Shown: positions 1 to 8,656 of the stretch, one piece after another
Position numbering within the stretch: the first letter of the stretch is position 1
How the letters are laid out: each line of letters starts with the position of its first letter
Source of the DNA: DAONDQ01 sp035402645
GTDB lineage: Bacteria > Cloacimonadota > Cloacimonadia > Cloacimonadales > DAONDQ01
Assembly (NCBI GenBank): GCA_035402645.1
Contig: DAONDQ010000001.1
Span: forward strand, 32,888 to 96,887
Direction: 5' to 3'
DNA length: 64,000 nucleotides
Notes under the pieces: generated by a model
The model's input: the letters and a program-made list of their open reading frames with translations, nothing else
Databases searched by the model: none
What the model was told of the DNA's origin: nothing
Translations under genes and position numbers: made by a program

Positions 1-472
1 CAGTAGAATCCATATCTTGTTGAATTGCATCTTCGATCTCTTTTAATATGTTGCTTAATTCTTGTTCGGTTTGGCAGGAAAGCATCTTGTTCCGATGTTC
101 TTCCTCCCGTGTAAAATGCGATATGCTGCTTAATACCCTCATATATTGCTTACCCGCTGACTGAGGTACGGCGATCATGAACACGATCCGTACCGGTTCC
201 TGGTCTAATGCGTCAAAATCAATTGGTGTGCCCAGTATGCATACTGCCACCTTCAATTCTGATACGCATATATCCCTCCCATGGGGTAAGGCAATTCCCT
301 TTCCAATTCCGGTACTCATGATCTCTTCCCTGCCGAAGATAGCATTCTTGAATCTTTCTATCGAATCAATCGCCTTATTCGCATGAAGCATGTGTACCAT
401 CGATACCAAAAGCTCCGTTTTACTGCTAATATTGACACCCAATCGCATCAAGTCTTCAGAAAATATTGCCAT
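1..472 (-). CDS. PTS EIIA type-2 (PtsN-like) domain protein, C-terminus cut by window edge
   Basis: Reading the minus strand from the ATG at 472 gives about 157 residues that run off the window. The sequence GIALPHGR (around residue 65) is the phospho-histidine motif of fructose/mannitol-type EIIA domains, flanked by the usual hydrophobic strands (VAVCILGTPIDF, VRIVFMIAVP). Such domains accept phosphate from HPr for sugar uptake, or act as stand-alone nitrogen-PTS regulators. The start is supported by a GAGGAAAG Shine-Dalgarno sequence just upstream. Whether this is a stand-alone PtsN or the first domain of a larger protein cannot be told, because the rest lies outside the window. A TTGACT-type -35 box lies about 60 bp upstream. 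Confidence 0.8.
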   Translation of the reverse strand, partial: MAIFSEDLMRLGVNISSKTELLVSMVHMLHANKAIDSIERFKNAIFGREEIMSTGIGKGIALPHGRDICVSELKVAVCILGTPIDFDALDQEPVRIVFMIAVPQSAGKQYMRVLSSISHFTREEEHRNKMLSCQTEQELSNILKEIEDAIQQDMDST

Positions 473-504
473 CGGCTTTCCTCGTATTTTATCAATGTCA
501 TCAC

Positions 505-532
505 ATAATTTGATAAAACAAAATAGAGTCAA
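505..532 (-). promoter_or_regulatory. Possible sigma-70 promoter for the PTS EIIA gene
   Basis: On the minus strand TTGACT (527-532) is followed after 16 bp by AATTAT (505-510), about 33 bp before the EIIA start codon. It was found by eye; the -10 box matches consensus at four of six positions. Confidence 0.3.
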
Positions 533-628
533 TTATTTTATTGGGAAATGGTAGTAATTCAGTTGGGATACATTCATAATTCATCTTGCTTCGGTTCATG
601 TAGTCAGATTTATTCCGTTTACCACAAA

Positions 629-3600
629 TCACATGTTCATTATCTGATTGATGTATGTTTTTTCATCCATAAACACGACATTATTGGATATATATTCCCC
701 TGGTTCATATCCTCGCAATTGAAGTTCCATCTTGCCTGTCCATGATACAATCCAACTATTCAAAACAATGTCTTTATCACCAAGCCTTCTTTCAATCTCC
801 TTGATCCGCTTATGAAATTGAATCTTCTCTGAATTGACACCTTCGTGCATTAATCCATGTGGTTCTATAAAATGAATGTATTGCTTTGTGCCATGTAATA
901 TCCAAAGAATGAAATCAGGATGGAAATTCCCTGCTTCGAAGAATCCGACCCCTTTCCCTCGGCTCAGGTTGCGAAGCAAGAAGAGCTCCATGCTTTGGGT
1001 TTGCATTATGCGCTTATTCTCTTCGCACCAGCTTTTCAAATCCAAGACAAACTGGTACTCACTCTGGTTCAACGATACTGGTAAAACGGTAATTCTCCCT
1101 GAATTTCTTGTATGAAGTAAAGGTTTGAAAAGATGCTTTCCAAAATTGCACACATCAAGTTCGCCGACCCTGATAACATCTTTGTTATCGCTAATATCAT
1201 TTTGCAGATTTTTGATTGCTTCAATAACATTCGATGCATCTCCATCTACTATGACCTGGTATTCAGCAACATTCGGCAAATTATCATCTTCCGATGTCAA
1301 TTCCCGGATTTCAAGACGAGGTTCAAGAAATTCCCTATTTCTATATTTCTGAAGTTTATCCATATAACGCTTTAATAATTCGGTCGCAACTTTCTGCAGA
1401 GTAAAGATTTCTTCATAGCTCTCGGGATGTAGGATGTAATCAGGGAGATATAATTCGTACCACGAAGCATTATGCAGCAAATCAATCAGACACTGACTGG
1501 TGATGCTCAGATTATACCATTTCTTTTCACATCTAAATCTTTCCAGATCAAAGTACAAGTCATTATAATTCAACAGGCTCAGTTGTTCATCCTGCAAAAT
1601 CACTGCCTGCTTTTGATCTTGTTGGGTACGTTTCTGTGAAGCAATTGTCTGAATGCGTGGAAACCAATTTGATACGATCTTATTCTTTTGGAGATACTCA
1701 GGTACTGAATCCAAGAGAACAGTGGGACCGTCATTCATAAAATCATATTCTTTCCCATTGATCTTCTTGGGACGTATGATCTTCAGCTTCTTCCCGAAAT
1801 CATAGGTCACATTAATGGGTATGGGTATGGATTCCATCCTTTCATTACCCGGCAAACCTTCTGATGCCAGGTACTTTCTAAATTTCTCCATGAAATCTGA
1901 TTCTATTCCGAATACATTCAAAGTTTCAATTTCTTCTATAAACCGCGGTTTTGTCGTGGCTTTTGTATGACCACTACGTTTCAAGCTCCACTCGAACCCT
2001 TTTAACCGTACCCCGCGTCCAAATAGTTGAATAATTTGTGTCCCTTCCGTTTTCCCCACATGCATCAGACCCATGGTGCTCACTCTCCAACAATCCCAAC
2101 CTTCTATGAATTTTTTCGAACCGATCAGCAAGTTCACTGAGGAACTTGAATCTTTGACGGTAGCGAACATGCTTTCTGTAAAATCACTATCTTTGATTAA
2201 AATTGGCATATTATCGCGTTTGGCGACAAAATCTATATGCTCGCATAGTCCTTTCGAATCACCAACATTGATCAAACCAAAGGAAGAATCTGAATTCCCC
2301 GCATATAATGCAATTTCTCCTGATTCACCTTTGATTCGTGTGAGGGATAAATGACCACCACCGCTGTTGTTGAACAAATGAAGAAGTATATGTGCATAAA
2401 TAGCAGCAGGATCCGATTGGGCTATGTAATATATCTTCAAGTATTGAAAGGAACTATGGAAAATATCATTCCCTGAGCCATCCAGTAAGCCGGTATCCGC
2501 CCCTGTACCATTCATCAGCTGGTTGATATATCTCTGAAACACCTGTGGTCTGGAAAGAAAATCGGCTATGAACTTTATGACCTTACCCACATCCGTAATC
2601 AGGTCTGCAGTGGGTACCAGAATTTGCTGATTGCCCTTTTTTTTGGTTACGGTACTTCCTACAAATACCCATAAGGGCTTTTCCAGATTAAATAATTCCA
2701 GTTCCTTTCTTTTATCTTTGAACAGTAATAGCTGCTGATAGAACTTCAACAGACAGGCTGTTAAATATATATCCTGAACCTCCTCCAATGACCTGGGAAG
2801 ATTCAGTATCTGATAATCCTTGCCAAAACCGTCTTCATAGAACCACCTATAGGAATAATCAAAAAGAATTGCTTTGGCGTAACTTTCTGCCAGTACCTGG
2901 CTACTGGAAGCTGCCACTGCCTGTTCAAACGTTGCTGAATACTCGAAAGTAAAACCTCTCCCACATAATTGGGCACGTCTGGTAAAAAAAGCACCCTCTT
3001 CTGTCCCGCTCATTCCCCGGTGTCCTTCGTCCACAAGCAGAAGGTTCTGGTCACCCAAGTCACGGGTGGCTTTTGTATTGGGACCGCTTTTATCTCCAAG
3101 TTTAGTGATTTCCAGCACGTCAATTTGTTCAAGACTGCCCTCCTGTCCGGATTTCAATCTCTGTGCCAAGCCAAATCCACTTTGATTCAACTCCTCCAAA
3201 TGCTGTTCTGTTAATCCCTCATTGGGGGTTATGAGAATCACATGGGAAATATCCCTCCCCAATTTTGTCTTTTTTGCATAGTGCCTGAATTGCAGCAAGT
3301 TCACATGCATGATCAGTGTTTTACCGCTTCCTGTGGCATTCTGCATGCATATCTTGTTGAGATCATCATCCGTATATGGATTTACATTTTCATATCCAAC
3401 CCAATGTTCGTTGAATTGCATAATGAAGGAATTGAGATCATTCAGCAGACCTTCACGATTCGTGAAGTACCTATCCAGGTATATTTCCACAAAGAGCAAC
3501 GACAACCATTGAAAATACTTCCAGACTATGGGTCTATTTCGTCGCCTATTGATGAACAATGTATGACGCGCAATGTTCTCTTCATACGAGAGCAATTGTT

Positions 3601-3853
3601 CTCTCGTTAGACTTGAACTGTTATTGTAGAATAATTCACTATTCACCAGTGCATGATAGAATCTATGCAACCCGTCAGTGTCCAGACCTTCCGGATCAAC
3701 ACTTCGTATCGGTGCGGACAACCGATGAAATGGCAATTCGTTGTGATTTGCTTCCGATAGGGGATTGACTCCAAAAAGGTTGATAAGCCACTGGTTTAAT
3801 ACCAGTTTTTTACGAAATTCAAGTGGATTGTTCCTATTTCTTCTTGCTAACAT
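629..3853 (-). CDS. Type III-like restriction enzyme Res subunit (DEAD/DEAH helicase-nuclease)
   Basis: A 1074-residue SF2 helicase-nuclease. Walker A is QNATGSGKT (residues 171-179), motif II is DEGH (275-278), and a motif VI-like stretch QLFGRGVRLKG lies in the second RecA domain after EGWDCW. The C-terminus has a PD-(D/E)xK-like arrangement, PDFILW (979 onward) followed by FIEPHG (995-1000). The usual final lysine is replaced by histidine, so the cutting chemistry needs checking. Type III Res subunits translocate or switch on DNA in an ATP-dependent way and cut only in complex with Mod. The gene overlaps the RhuM gene by 20 bp and is the last gene of the operon, so it is probably translationally coupled. 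Confidence 0.85.
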   Translation of the reverse strand: MLARRNRNNPLEFRKKLVLNQWLINLFGVNPLSEANHNELPFHRLSAPIRSVDPEGLDTDGLHRFYHALVNSELFYNNSSSLTREQLLSYEENIARHTLFINRRRNRPIVWKYFQWLSLLFVEIYLDRYFTNREGLLNDLNSFIMQFNEHWVGYENVNPYTDDDLNKICMQNATGSGKTLIMHVNLLQFRHYAKKTKLGRDISHVILITPNEGLTEQHLEELNQSGFGLAQRLKSGQEGSLEQIDVLEITKLGDKSGPNTKATRDLGDQNLLLVDEGHRGMSGTEEGAFFTRRAQLCGRGFTFEYSATFEQAVAASSSQVLAESYAKAILFDYSYRWFYEDGFGKDYQILNLPRSLEEVQDIYLTACLLKFYQQLLLFKDKRKELELFNLEKPLWVFVGSTVTKKKGNQQILVPTADLITDVGKVIKFIADFLSRPQVFQRYINQLMNGTGADTGLLDGSGNDIFHSSFQYLKIYYIAQSDPAAIYAHILLHLFNNSGGGHLSLTRIKGESGEIALYAGNSDSSFGLINVGDSKGLCEHIDFVAKRDNMPILIKDSDFTESMFATVKDSSSSVNLLIGSKKFIEGWDCWRVSTMGLMHVGKTEGTQIIQLFGRGVRLKGFEWSLKRSGHTKATTKPRFIEEIETLNVFGIESDFMEKFRKYLASEGLPGNERMESIPIPINVTYDFGKKLKIIRPKKINGKEYDFMNDGPTVLLDSVPEYLQKNKIVSNWFPRIQTIASQKRTQQDQKQAVILQDEQLSLLNYNDLYFDLERFRCEKKWYNLSITSQCLIDLLHNASWYELYLPDYILHPESYEEIFTLQKVATELLKRYMDKLQKYRNREFLEPRLEIRELTSEDDNLPNVAEYQVIVDGDASNVIEAIKNLQNDISDNKDVIRVGELDVCNFGKHLFKPLLHTRNSGRITVLPVSLNQSEYQFVLDLKSWCEENKRIMQTQSMELFLLRNLSRGKGVGFFEAGNFHPDFILWILHGTKQYIHFIEPHGLMHEGVNSEKIQFHKRIKEIERRLGDKDIVLNSWIVSWTGKMELQLRGYEPGEYISNNVVFMDEKTYINQIMNM

Positions 3854-4886
3854 GAGGCTTACCGCTTTTCTTCTCGATTTGTTTCACTTCAGTTATTGCT
3901 TCCACAAAATGCTTTTCCGCTATACTGGGTTGCTTTAATTGCTCTGTATGCCACTTTTCATATTCTTTGCGAGCCTTTTCGATTGCCTTATCGTGGGCAA
4001 CTTTTCCTGCGTGTGTAAGTATCTCTCTTCCGCTTAGTTTCAGAAATTCATCGAGTTTGGCAATCCAATCCCTCATATACATGGGAGTTCTATTCAAAGC
4101 CTGTAATTCTGCAAAATCAAGATACATGGTGACTATGCGATTCAGAATATCCAACTCATTTTCATTTAGATAGTTTTTTGCCACAACGGTATCTGTTTGT
4201 CTTGGTTCGTCTCCGATCCAATTGGTGAGTCCCATATTTAGTTTCCCGGCTTGTGCGCGTTCGTAGATGATTTCTGCAGCCGTATGCCCATGACTTGCCC
4301 AGTGCATTTTATTCTGGATGACTTTGAAGAAGGCTTGGGAAGATTCTGCTCTCGGATCATAATCGATACTGGTGGCATATATATCCAATACCTTCCGCCA
4401 AAACAGCTTTTCCGAAGAACGGATATCCCGTATCCGCACCAGTAATTCATCGAAATAACTACCGCCTCCGTTTTTCTTCAGCCTCTCATCATCCAGCGTA
4501 AAACCCTTGATAATATACTCGCGCAATCTCTGCGTAGCCCATTGACGGAAGTGGGTGGCAATGGTGGATTTAATTCTATAGCCAACACTGATAATCATAT
4601 CCAGACTGTAATGTGTGACCTGTCTTTGAACTTCTCTATCACCCTCATTTTGAACTATTAAGAAATCCTTAATAGTTCGATTCGAGTCCAGTTCACCTTC
4701 TGCAAAGATGTTCTTCACATGGATATTGATGTTGGCTACTGTGGTTTGAAATAGCTCTGCCAATTGTTTTTGAGTCAACCATAAGGTTTCATTTTCCAAC
4801 CTTGTTTCCAACCTCAGCTTGCCATCTGTACCGGAATAGAGAAGAATTTCACTCTTTGGAAGTTCTTTTGCTTTTTTGATCATCAT
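3834..4886 (-). CDS. RhuM family protein (first copy), inside a type III R-M operon
   Basis: About 350 residues matching the RhuM family (COG3943). The N-terminal part carries a winged-helix-like LWLTQKQLAELFQTT segment. A conserved core follows (HYSLDMIISVGYRIKS, FRQWATQRLREYIIKGF, DIRSSEKLFWRKV), then a basic, lysine-rich tail. The family is named after a Salmonella pathogenicity-island gene; its biochemical role is unknown, but members are frequent in restriction loci. The start chosen is the ATG in an ATGA overlap with the Mod stop codon, preceded by GGAGG. A second copy lies at 38713-39753 in the type I operon and shares the same blocks. Two RhuM genes in two different R-M operons suggests a role tied to restriction, possibly DNA recognition. 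Confidence 0.85.
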   Translation of the reverse strand: MMIKKAKELPKSEILLYSGTDGKLRLETRLENETLWLTQKQLAELFQTTVANINIHVKNIFAEGELDSNRTIKDFLIVQNEGDREVQRQVTHYSLDMIISVGYRIKSTIATHFRQWATQRLREYIIKGFTLDDERLKKNGGGSYFDELLVRIRDIRSSEKLFWRKVLDIYATSIDYDPRAESSQAFFKVIQNKMHWASHGHTAAEIIYERAQAGKLNMGLTNWIGDEPRQTDTVVAKNYLNENELDILNRIVTMYLDFAELQALNRTPMYMRDWIAKLDEFLKLSGREILTHAGKVAHDKAIEKARKEYEKWHTEQLKQPSIAEKHFVEAITEVKQIEKKSGKPHVSKKK

Positions 4887-7186
4887 ACATCCTCCGTTTC
4901 CCACATACTTTGGAAGAATTTTCCCTCGATGTCATATACTTCCCAATGATCTTCCTTCCTTTTCATAAGCTGCAGATTACTGCTGCCATTCACATAAATA
5001 ATGTTGTACTCTTTTCCCTTATCCTGCCTACATGTCAGTTCAAACCACGTGTTCAATACAAGGTTATCCTCTTCCAGATTATCTGTACGATTACGCCATA
5101 TCACCAATACCCTATCTTTCAAACCATCATTCGGTGCATACGGATTACGGGGTACCCAACCCTCCACTTTGCGGAACCACCATTTTCCATCCATACGTGC
5201 TTCCAGACCACTTGCCAAAACCAATTTGGTGTTCCGGTCTCCCGGCAATTCCGGGTCAACCATGCGTGTAAAGGATGCCTGGTATCGTTGCGTTTGTGCA
5301 ACATGTTCCACACGCAATCCTATCAGGTAATTGAAGGTTTCAAGCAAATCCACGTTTTTAATGATATACTCGTCACTTCCGGGTTTCTTCACCTCGAGCT
5401 GATACTTGTCCGGCTCATCAAAAGCATCCACATTCAACAGACTACTGCTTCCCCGGGTTTCCACATCGAGCATGTAATGAAGCATGTGATCCTCTTTCAA
5501 TCGGGGATTATTGGATATTGCCTTATCCTGTATGGTATCCTCGGAAAAGACCAGATTATTCAGTGTATCCTCGTAACTCTCCAGTCGCAGATACTTGATA
5601 CATTGGCTGATGCCCGTATGCCTGTTTACAGGCTTTCCATCCTTCCAATCCCTGCTATAAACCACCTTCTCCATTCTTGGCTTCAAGACCGTATCAAAGT
5701 AATTACCCATCTCCACTAAAACATACTTCCGGTCTCCACCATCTTCACGATTTAGATTAAGAACTGCATGACCTGTTGTACCGGAACCTGCAAAATAGTC
5801 GACCCAATTCCCAGTTTTTATCCGTACAGAAGCAAATAACTGTAATAATAATTTTGAAGGTTTAGGATAGGATACAGCATACTGTTCTCCTAATAATTGA
5901 TGTAATTCATCATTTGCATCTTCGTTTGTGCCCCATCCGAATTTACCTAGATCATTTACATCATATTGCGAATAGTTTGCTTCTCCTGTATTCCCTAATC
6001 TCAAAAGGGTATCTCTCATCCTTTTTTCACGAGGTTCAGTAACGATTCTCCTTAAATATAAATCCTGAGTAATATATAGAGTTTTATCAGCAGCATAATT
6101 CATCATAGTATCTTGTGAATAACGCCAGTTACCCTCAATAATGAGTTCTTTTGCAAGAACTCCTTTTTCGATTACTAAATCAGATAAAAGTGTTAAATAC
6201 ATATTTCCTGCACTTATTTTCGAGCCCTCTTTTAAATAGTAATCTTTATCTTTATACTTGCTAACAATACCAGGTGGAATTATTCGTTTATCCCTCTGAT
6301 TCGATGGATTTACACACGGGTAAGTCTCTTCTTCTGATGTTATTTCCCCGACTAGTCCACCAAACTTTGTTATGTCTTTTGCAATACATATGATATAGTC
6401 TTTCATTTTTGCTATGTAACCACTTAGAAAAGTCCCTTTTTTCTTTTTTTCCCAAATCAAAGTTGAAAAAAAAGCAGTTTTCCCATATCTCTCAGTTATT
6501 AATGTAGATAAATGTTCTTGTTCTTCATCTCCAATGCTAATAAAAAAAACACCTTCTGATGATAAGGTCTTTAATCCTAATTCTACACGGTCACCAATCA
6601 TTGTAAGCCATGTTGAGGATGGATATGAATCTTTATATATAAATCCATCATCTCCAGTATTATAAGGAGGATCAATGTATATACACTTCACTTGCTCTTT
6701 ATACTTTGCCTGTATAAGGTTCAGCGCTTGATAATTCTCGCTATGGATGAGCAGTCCATCGCAATGTTCGTCAAAATCACGGATGGAATCAATCAGTTTG
6801 GCTTTAAAGGCATCATCAAAGAACTTCGTATCCAGTACCAGCTTGTCGTTGGCTTTTAGAAAATCCACCGTCAGTGGATTGTTGTAGGAATGAGTCACAA
6901 GGTCTCCCTTGATCTCATCCACGGCAAAGAGTTTTATCCATTCCTCATGCTGTGCATGATTGGCAATTATCTCCGGATATAACTCTTGAGGTATCCTGTC
7001 CAGTGTGATGCAGTAATTAGTTTCCACCACAAATTTCTTTTTCAGCCACAGCTTCTTCTGGAAGTCTTCCAATTGAGCCAGGAATTCAATGAGTTTCCCT
7101 GCTATCCTGCGTAACACCCTGACCTTATTAAGATAAGTCTCCACAGCCGGGGCTTCGGCATTTTCTAAGTCATCCAGACGCATCAC
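4883..7186 (-). CDS. Type III-like DNA methyltransferase Mod, catalytic part (downstream half of a split gene)
   Basis: 767 residues with the adenine-N6/cytosine-N4 methyltransferase motif DPPYNTGDDGF (from residue 172) followed much later by the AdoMet-binding motif FAGSGTTG (465-472). This IV-then-I order is typical of beta-class enzymes such as type III Mod. The long region between and after them should hold the target-recognition domain. The annotated start is a GTG-ATG pair at 7186. In sequence the reading frame continues upstream as YIKNEV, joining the end of the preceding gene, so this is probably the second half of one ~1,130-residue Mod broken at a T-run (7201-7206). It ends in an ATGA overlap with the RhuM gene. 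Confidence 0.85.
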   Translation of the reverse strand: MMRLDDLENAEAPAVETYLNKVRVLRRIAGKLIEFLAQLEDFQKKLWLKKKFVVETNYCITLDRIPQELYPEIIANHAQHEEWIKLFAVDEIKGDLVTHSYNNPLTVDFLKANDKLVLDTKFFDDAFKAKLIDSIRDFDEHCDGLLIHSENYQALNLIQAKYKEQVKCIYIDPPYNTGDDGFIYKDSYPSSTWLTMIGDRVELGLKTLSSEGVFFISIGDEEQEHLSTLITERYGKTAFFSTLIWEKKKKGTFLSGYIAKMKDYIICIAKDITKFGGLVGEITSEEETYPCVNPSNQRDKRIIPPGIVSKYKDKDYYLKEGSKISAGNMYLTLLSDLVIEKGVLAKELIIEGNWRYSQDTMMNYAADKTLYITQDLYLRRIVTEPREKRMRDTLLRLGNTGEANYSQYDVNDLGKFGWGTNEDANDELHQLLGEQYAVSYPKPSKLLLQLFASVRIKTGNWVDYFAGSGTTGHAVLNLNREDGGDRKYVLVEMGNYFDTVLKPRMEKVVYSRDWKDGKPVNRHTGISQCIKYLRLESYEDTLNNLVFSEDTIQDKAISNNPRLKEDHMLHYMLDVETRGSSSLLNVDAFDEPDKYQLEVKKPGSDEYIIKNVDLLETFNYLIGLRVEHVAQTQRYQASFTRMVDPELPGDRNTKLVLASGLEARMDGKWWFRKVEGWVPRNPYAPNDGLKDRVLVIWRNRTDNLEEDNLVLNTWFELTCRQDKGKEYNIIYVNGSSNLQLMKRKEDHWEVYDIEGKFFQSMWETEDV

Positions 7187-8246
7187 TTCGTTCTTTATGT
7201 AAAAAATCCAATTCCCGCTTCAGAAAATTGCCCAAATCCTTGTGTATAAAATAGTCCATCGTATTGCGGGCTGTGTAATGATTCAAATATTTTGCCAGCA
7301 GAATACGATTTTTGTCATTTTCCGTCGGTGTTTTTGCTGTAAGCAATTGTAGATAACCTGAAGTCTGTTCCTCCTTTTTCAAAGCCTGTAGTATCACCTG
7401 CACAGCTTCCTGGTTCTTCACATCCCGCCAGGAATTTTCCTGTTTGTTTTTTTCTTCATCGGAGCGATACTCGAAATTGATGACCAATTCTCTCTTGTCA
7501 TTCCATTCAATAGGCTTCTCCCCGTGAATGATAAAGAAGCGCTTTTTGGCATCGGATTCCTTGATATTGCCATGTTCACCTTCCATGGCATCGACGATTT
7601 TGAAATGAACCATCAATTTTTCAGGTAAGTCTTCTTCCAGGTTAAACTCTTCCTGCCCCATGTCTTTACCCGATTTTTCTATAATCTTTTTATTAGCCTG
7701 CACAAGGTCAAAACTGAAATTATTAAAGTACTCAGTAGTTTTGATATAATACTGGTCGGCATTCGCCCAATGCAGTTTGATTTCCTCCCCGTTATACGGT
7801 ACGGCATAAGAGGCTGCTTTGTCTGCTGTTTCCCTGGTAATATACCTGCGGGATATGAAATCACCATCCTCATAATAGCGTTCAAAGAAACGATACAAAT
7901 GGTCATATATTTCACTCTCCGCAGATGCTGAATTTCCTGCAGCCTCATAGTTGGCTCTTGCTTCCTGTACCTTGGGAGATTTCTCAGGTTCTTCCACACC
8001 ATAAGCCCTGGCATTTTCCAATTCCTGGTCAAGAACAGCTTTCAATCGTACTTTACGGTTCTCATCTTCCCTGCCGAATGTTTCCTGTATGATCCCGAGT
8101 AGGTCATTTTCGATAAAATCACTGACTTGATTCGCTTTGGCATGCATGATACGATAGAATCCAAAATCCAAATCCGGTTGATTCAGTTGGAATAGTTCCC
8201 TTAATTTGTTAACCAGTTTCATCCTTAATTGTGCATTTGTTGGCAT
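7170..8246 (-). CDS. N-terminal part of the type III-like Mod methyltransferase, separated by a frameshift
   Basis: 358 residues from the ATG at 8246, which has an AGGGAG ribosome site; an upstream in-frame ATG at 8339 lacks one. There are no methyltransferase motifs in this part. The segment beginning RMKLVNKLRELFQLNQPDLDFGF, and the end reading HYTARNTMDYFIHKDLGNFLKRELDF, resemble what I recall as the front end of long single-chain site-specific methyltransferases. The last ten residues (LHKERSDASG) look out of frame. If one T is removed from the run at 7201-7206, the protein continues YIKNEVMRLDD straight into the Mod gene. It may therefore be a frameshifted or phase-variable gene, a sequencing error, or two coupled subunits (the two reading frames overlap by 17 bp). 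Confidence 0.75.
   Translation of the reverse strand: MPTNAQLRMKLVNKLRELFQLNQPDLDFGFYRIMHAKANQVSDFIENDLLGIIQETFGREDENRKVRLKAVLDQELENARAYGVEEPEKSPKVQEARANYEAAGNSASAESEIYDHLYRFFERYYEDGDFISRRYITRETADKAASYAVPYNGEEIKLHWANADQYYIKTTEYFNNFSFDLVQANKKIIEKSGKDMGQEEFNLEEDLPEKLMVHFKIVDAMEGEHGNIKESDAKKRFFIIHGEKPIEWNDKRELVINFEYRSDEEKNKQENSWRDVKNQEAVQVILQALKKEEQTSGYLQLLTAKTPTENDKNRILLAKYLNHYTARNTMDYFIHKDLGNFLKRELDFLHKERSDASG
7201..7206 (-). other. T6 run at the predicted Mod frameshift site
   Basis: Six A on the plus strand (six T in the coding strand). Five T would give the continuous reading E-L-D-F-Y-I-K-N-E-V-M-R-L across the two Mod reading frames. Six T shifts into a stop at 7170. Confidence 0.7.
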
Positions 8247-8285
8247 GAATTCTCCCTGTAAATGTTCTAATACCTGTATAAATTG

Positions 8286-8314
8286 AATATTCTGGAATGA
8301 ATTCCCCATGTCAA
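8286..8314 (-). promoter_or_regulatory. Promoter of the type III R-M operon, with an inverted repeat in the spacer
   Basis: On the minus strand TTGACA (8309-8314), a 17-bp spacer, then AATATT (8286-8291), about 40 bp before the ATG at 8246. The spacer contains the inverted repeat GGAAT-TC-ATTCC (8294-8305), well placed for an operator. Confidence 0.45.
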
Positions 8315-8316
8315 AT

Positions 8317-8357
8317 AAAAAACAAATTCCTGTCAGCATTCGTTTAACAGGAATTTG
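8317..8357 (-). terminator. Intrinsic terminator of the ArsR-permease-thioredoxin operon
   Basis: Perfect 11-bp inverted repeat CAAATTCCTGT / ACAGGAATTTG (8323-8333 and 8347-8357) with a 13-nt loop, followed on the minus strand by six T. It lies about 40 bp after the thioredoxin stop codon and just before the type III promoter. Confidence 0.8.
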
Positions 8358-8395
8358 AGATATTCTATAGATAATTACCAGTATGCTATTCTATA

Positions 8396-8629
8396 CTATG
8401 ATGAAATCAACTTAATTATTTCTACGGGATTCAGAATCTTCCCGGTTGACTTCACTTTTTCGTCTATCACCAATGCCGGTGTCGTCATCACACCATACGC
8501 CATAATGCTTTTAATATCCATCACTTTTTCGATTTGCGCTTTTTTGCCACTTTGTTCCAAAGCCTTACGGACATTCTCCTCGAGCTTTTTGCACTTCGAG
8601 CATCCACCACCTAATATTTTAATAATCAT
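8396..8629 (-). CDS. Small thioredoxin-like redox protein
   Basis: 77 residues beginning MIIKILGGGCSKCKKLE. The C-x-x-C pair (Cys-Ser-Lys-Cys) near the N-terminus and the cis-proline motif TTPALVID are those of the small thioredoxin/redox-active disulfide protein 2 family. The ATG at 8629 has an AAGGAG site; an earlier in-frame start does not. The gene closely follows the permease, the usual arrangement of ArsP-type permease and mini-thioredoxin in ArsR-controlled metal operons. It may deliver electrons to, or bind metal for, the permease or an associated reductase. Confidence 0.85.
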   Translation of the reverse strand: MIIKILGGGCSKCKKLEENVRKALEQSGKKAQIEKVMDIKSIMAYGVMTTPALVIDEKVKSTGKILNPVEIIKLISS

Positions 8630-8656
8630 TATCTTCTCCTTTGTTTTATCAATCAT

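Noticed and set aside
4910..5719. Plus-strand reading frame of 269 codons opposite the Mod gene
   Set aside because: It is antisense to a well-supported methyltransferase and its translation has no recognisable domain; long antisense frames arise by chance in such genes.
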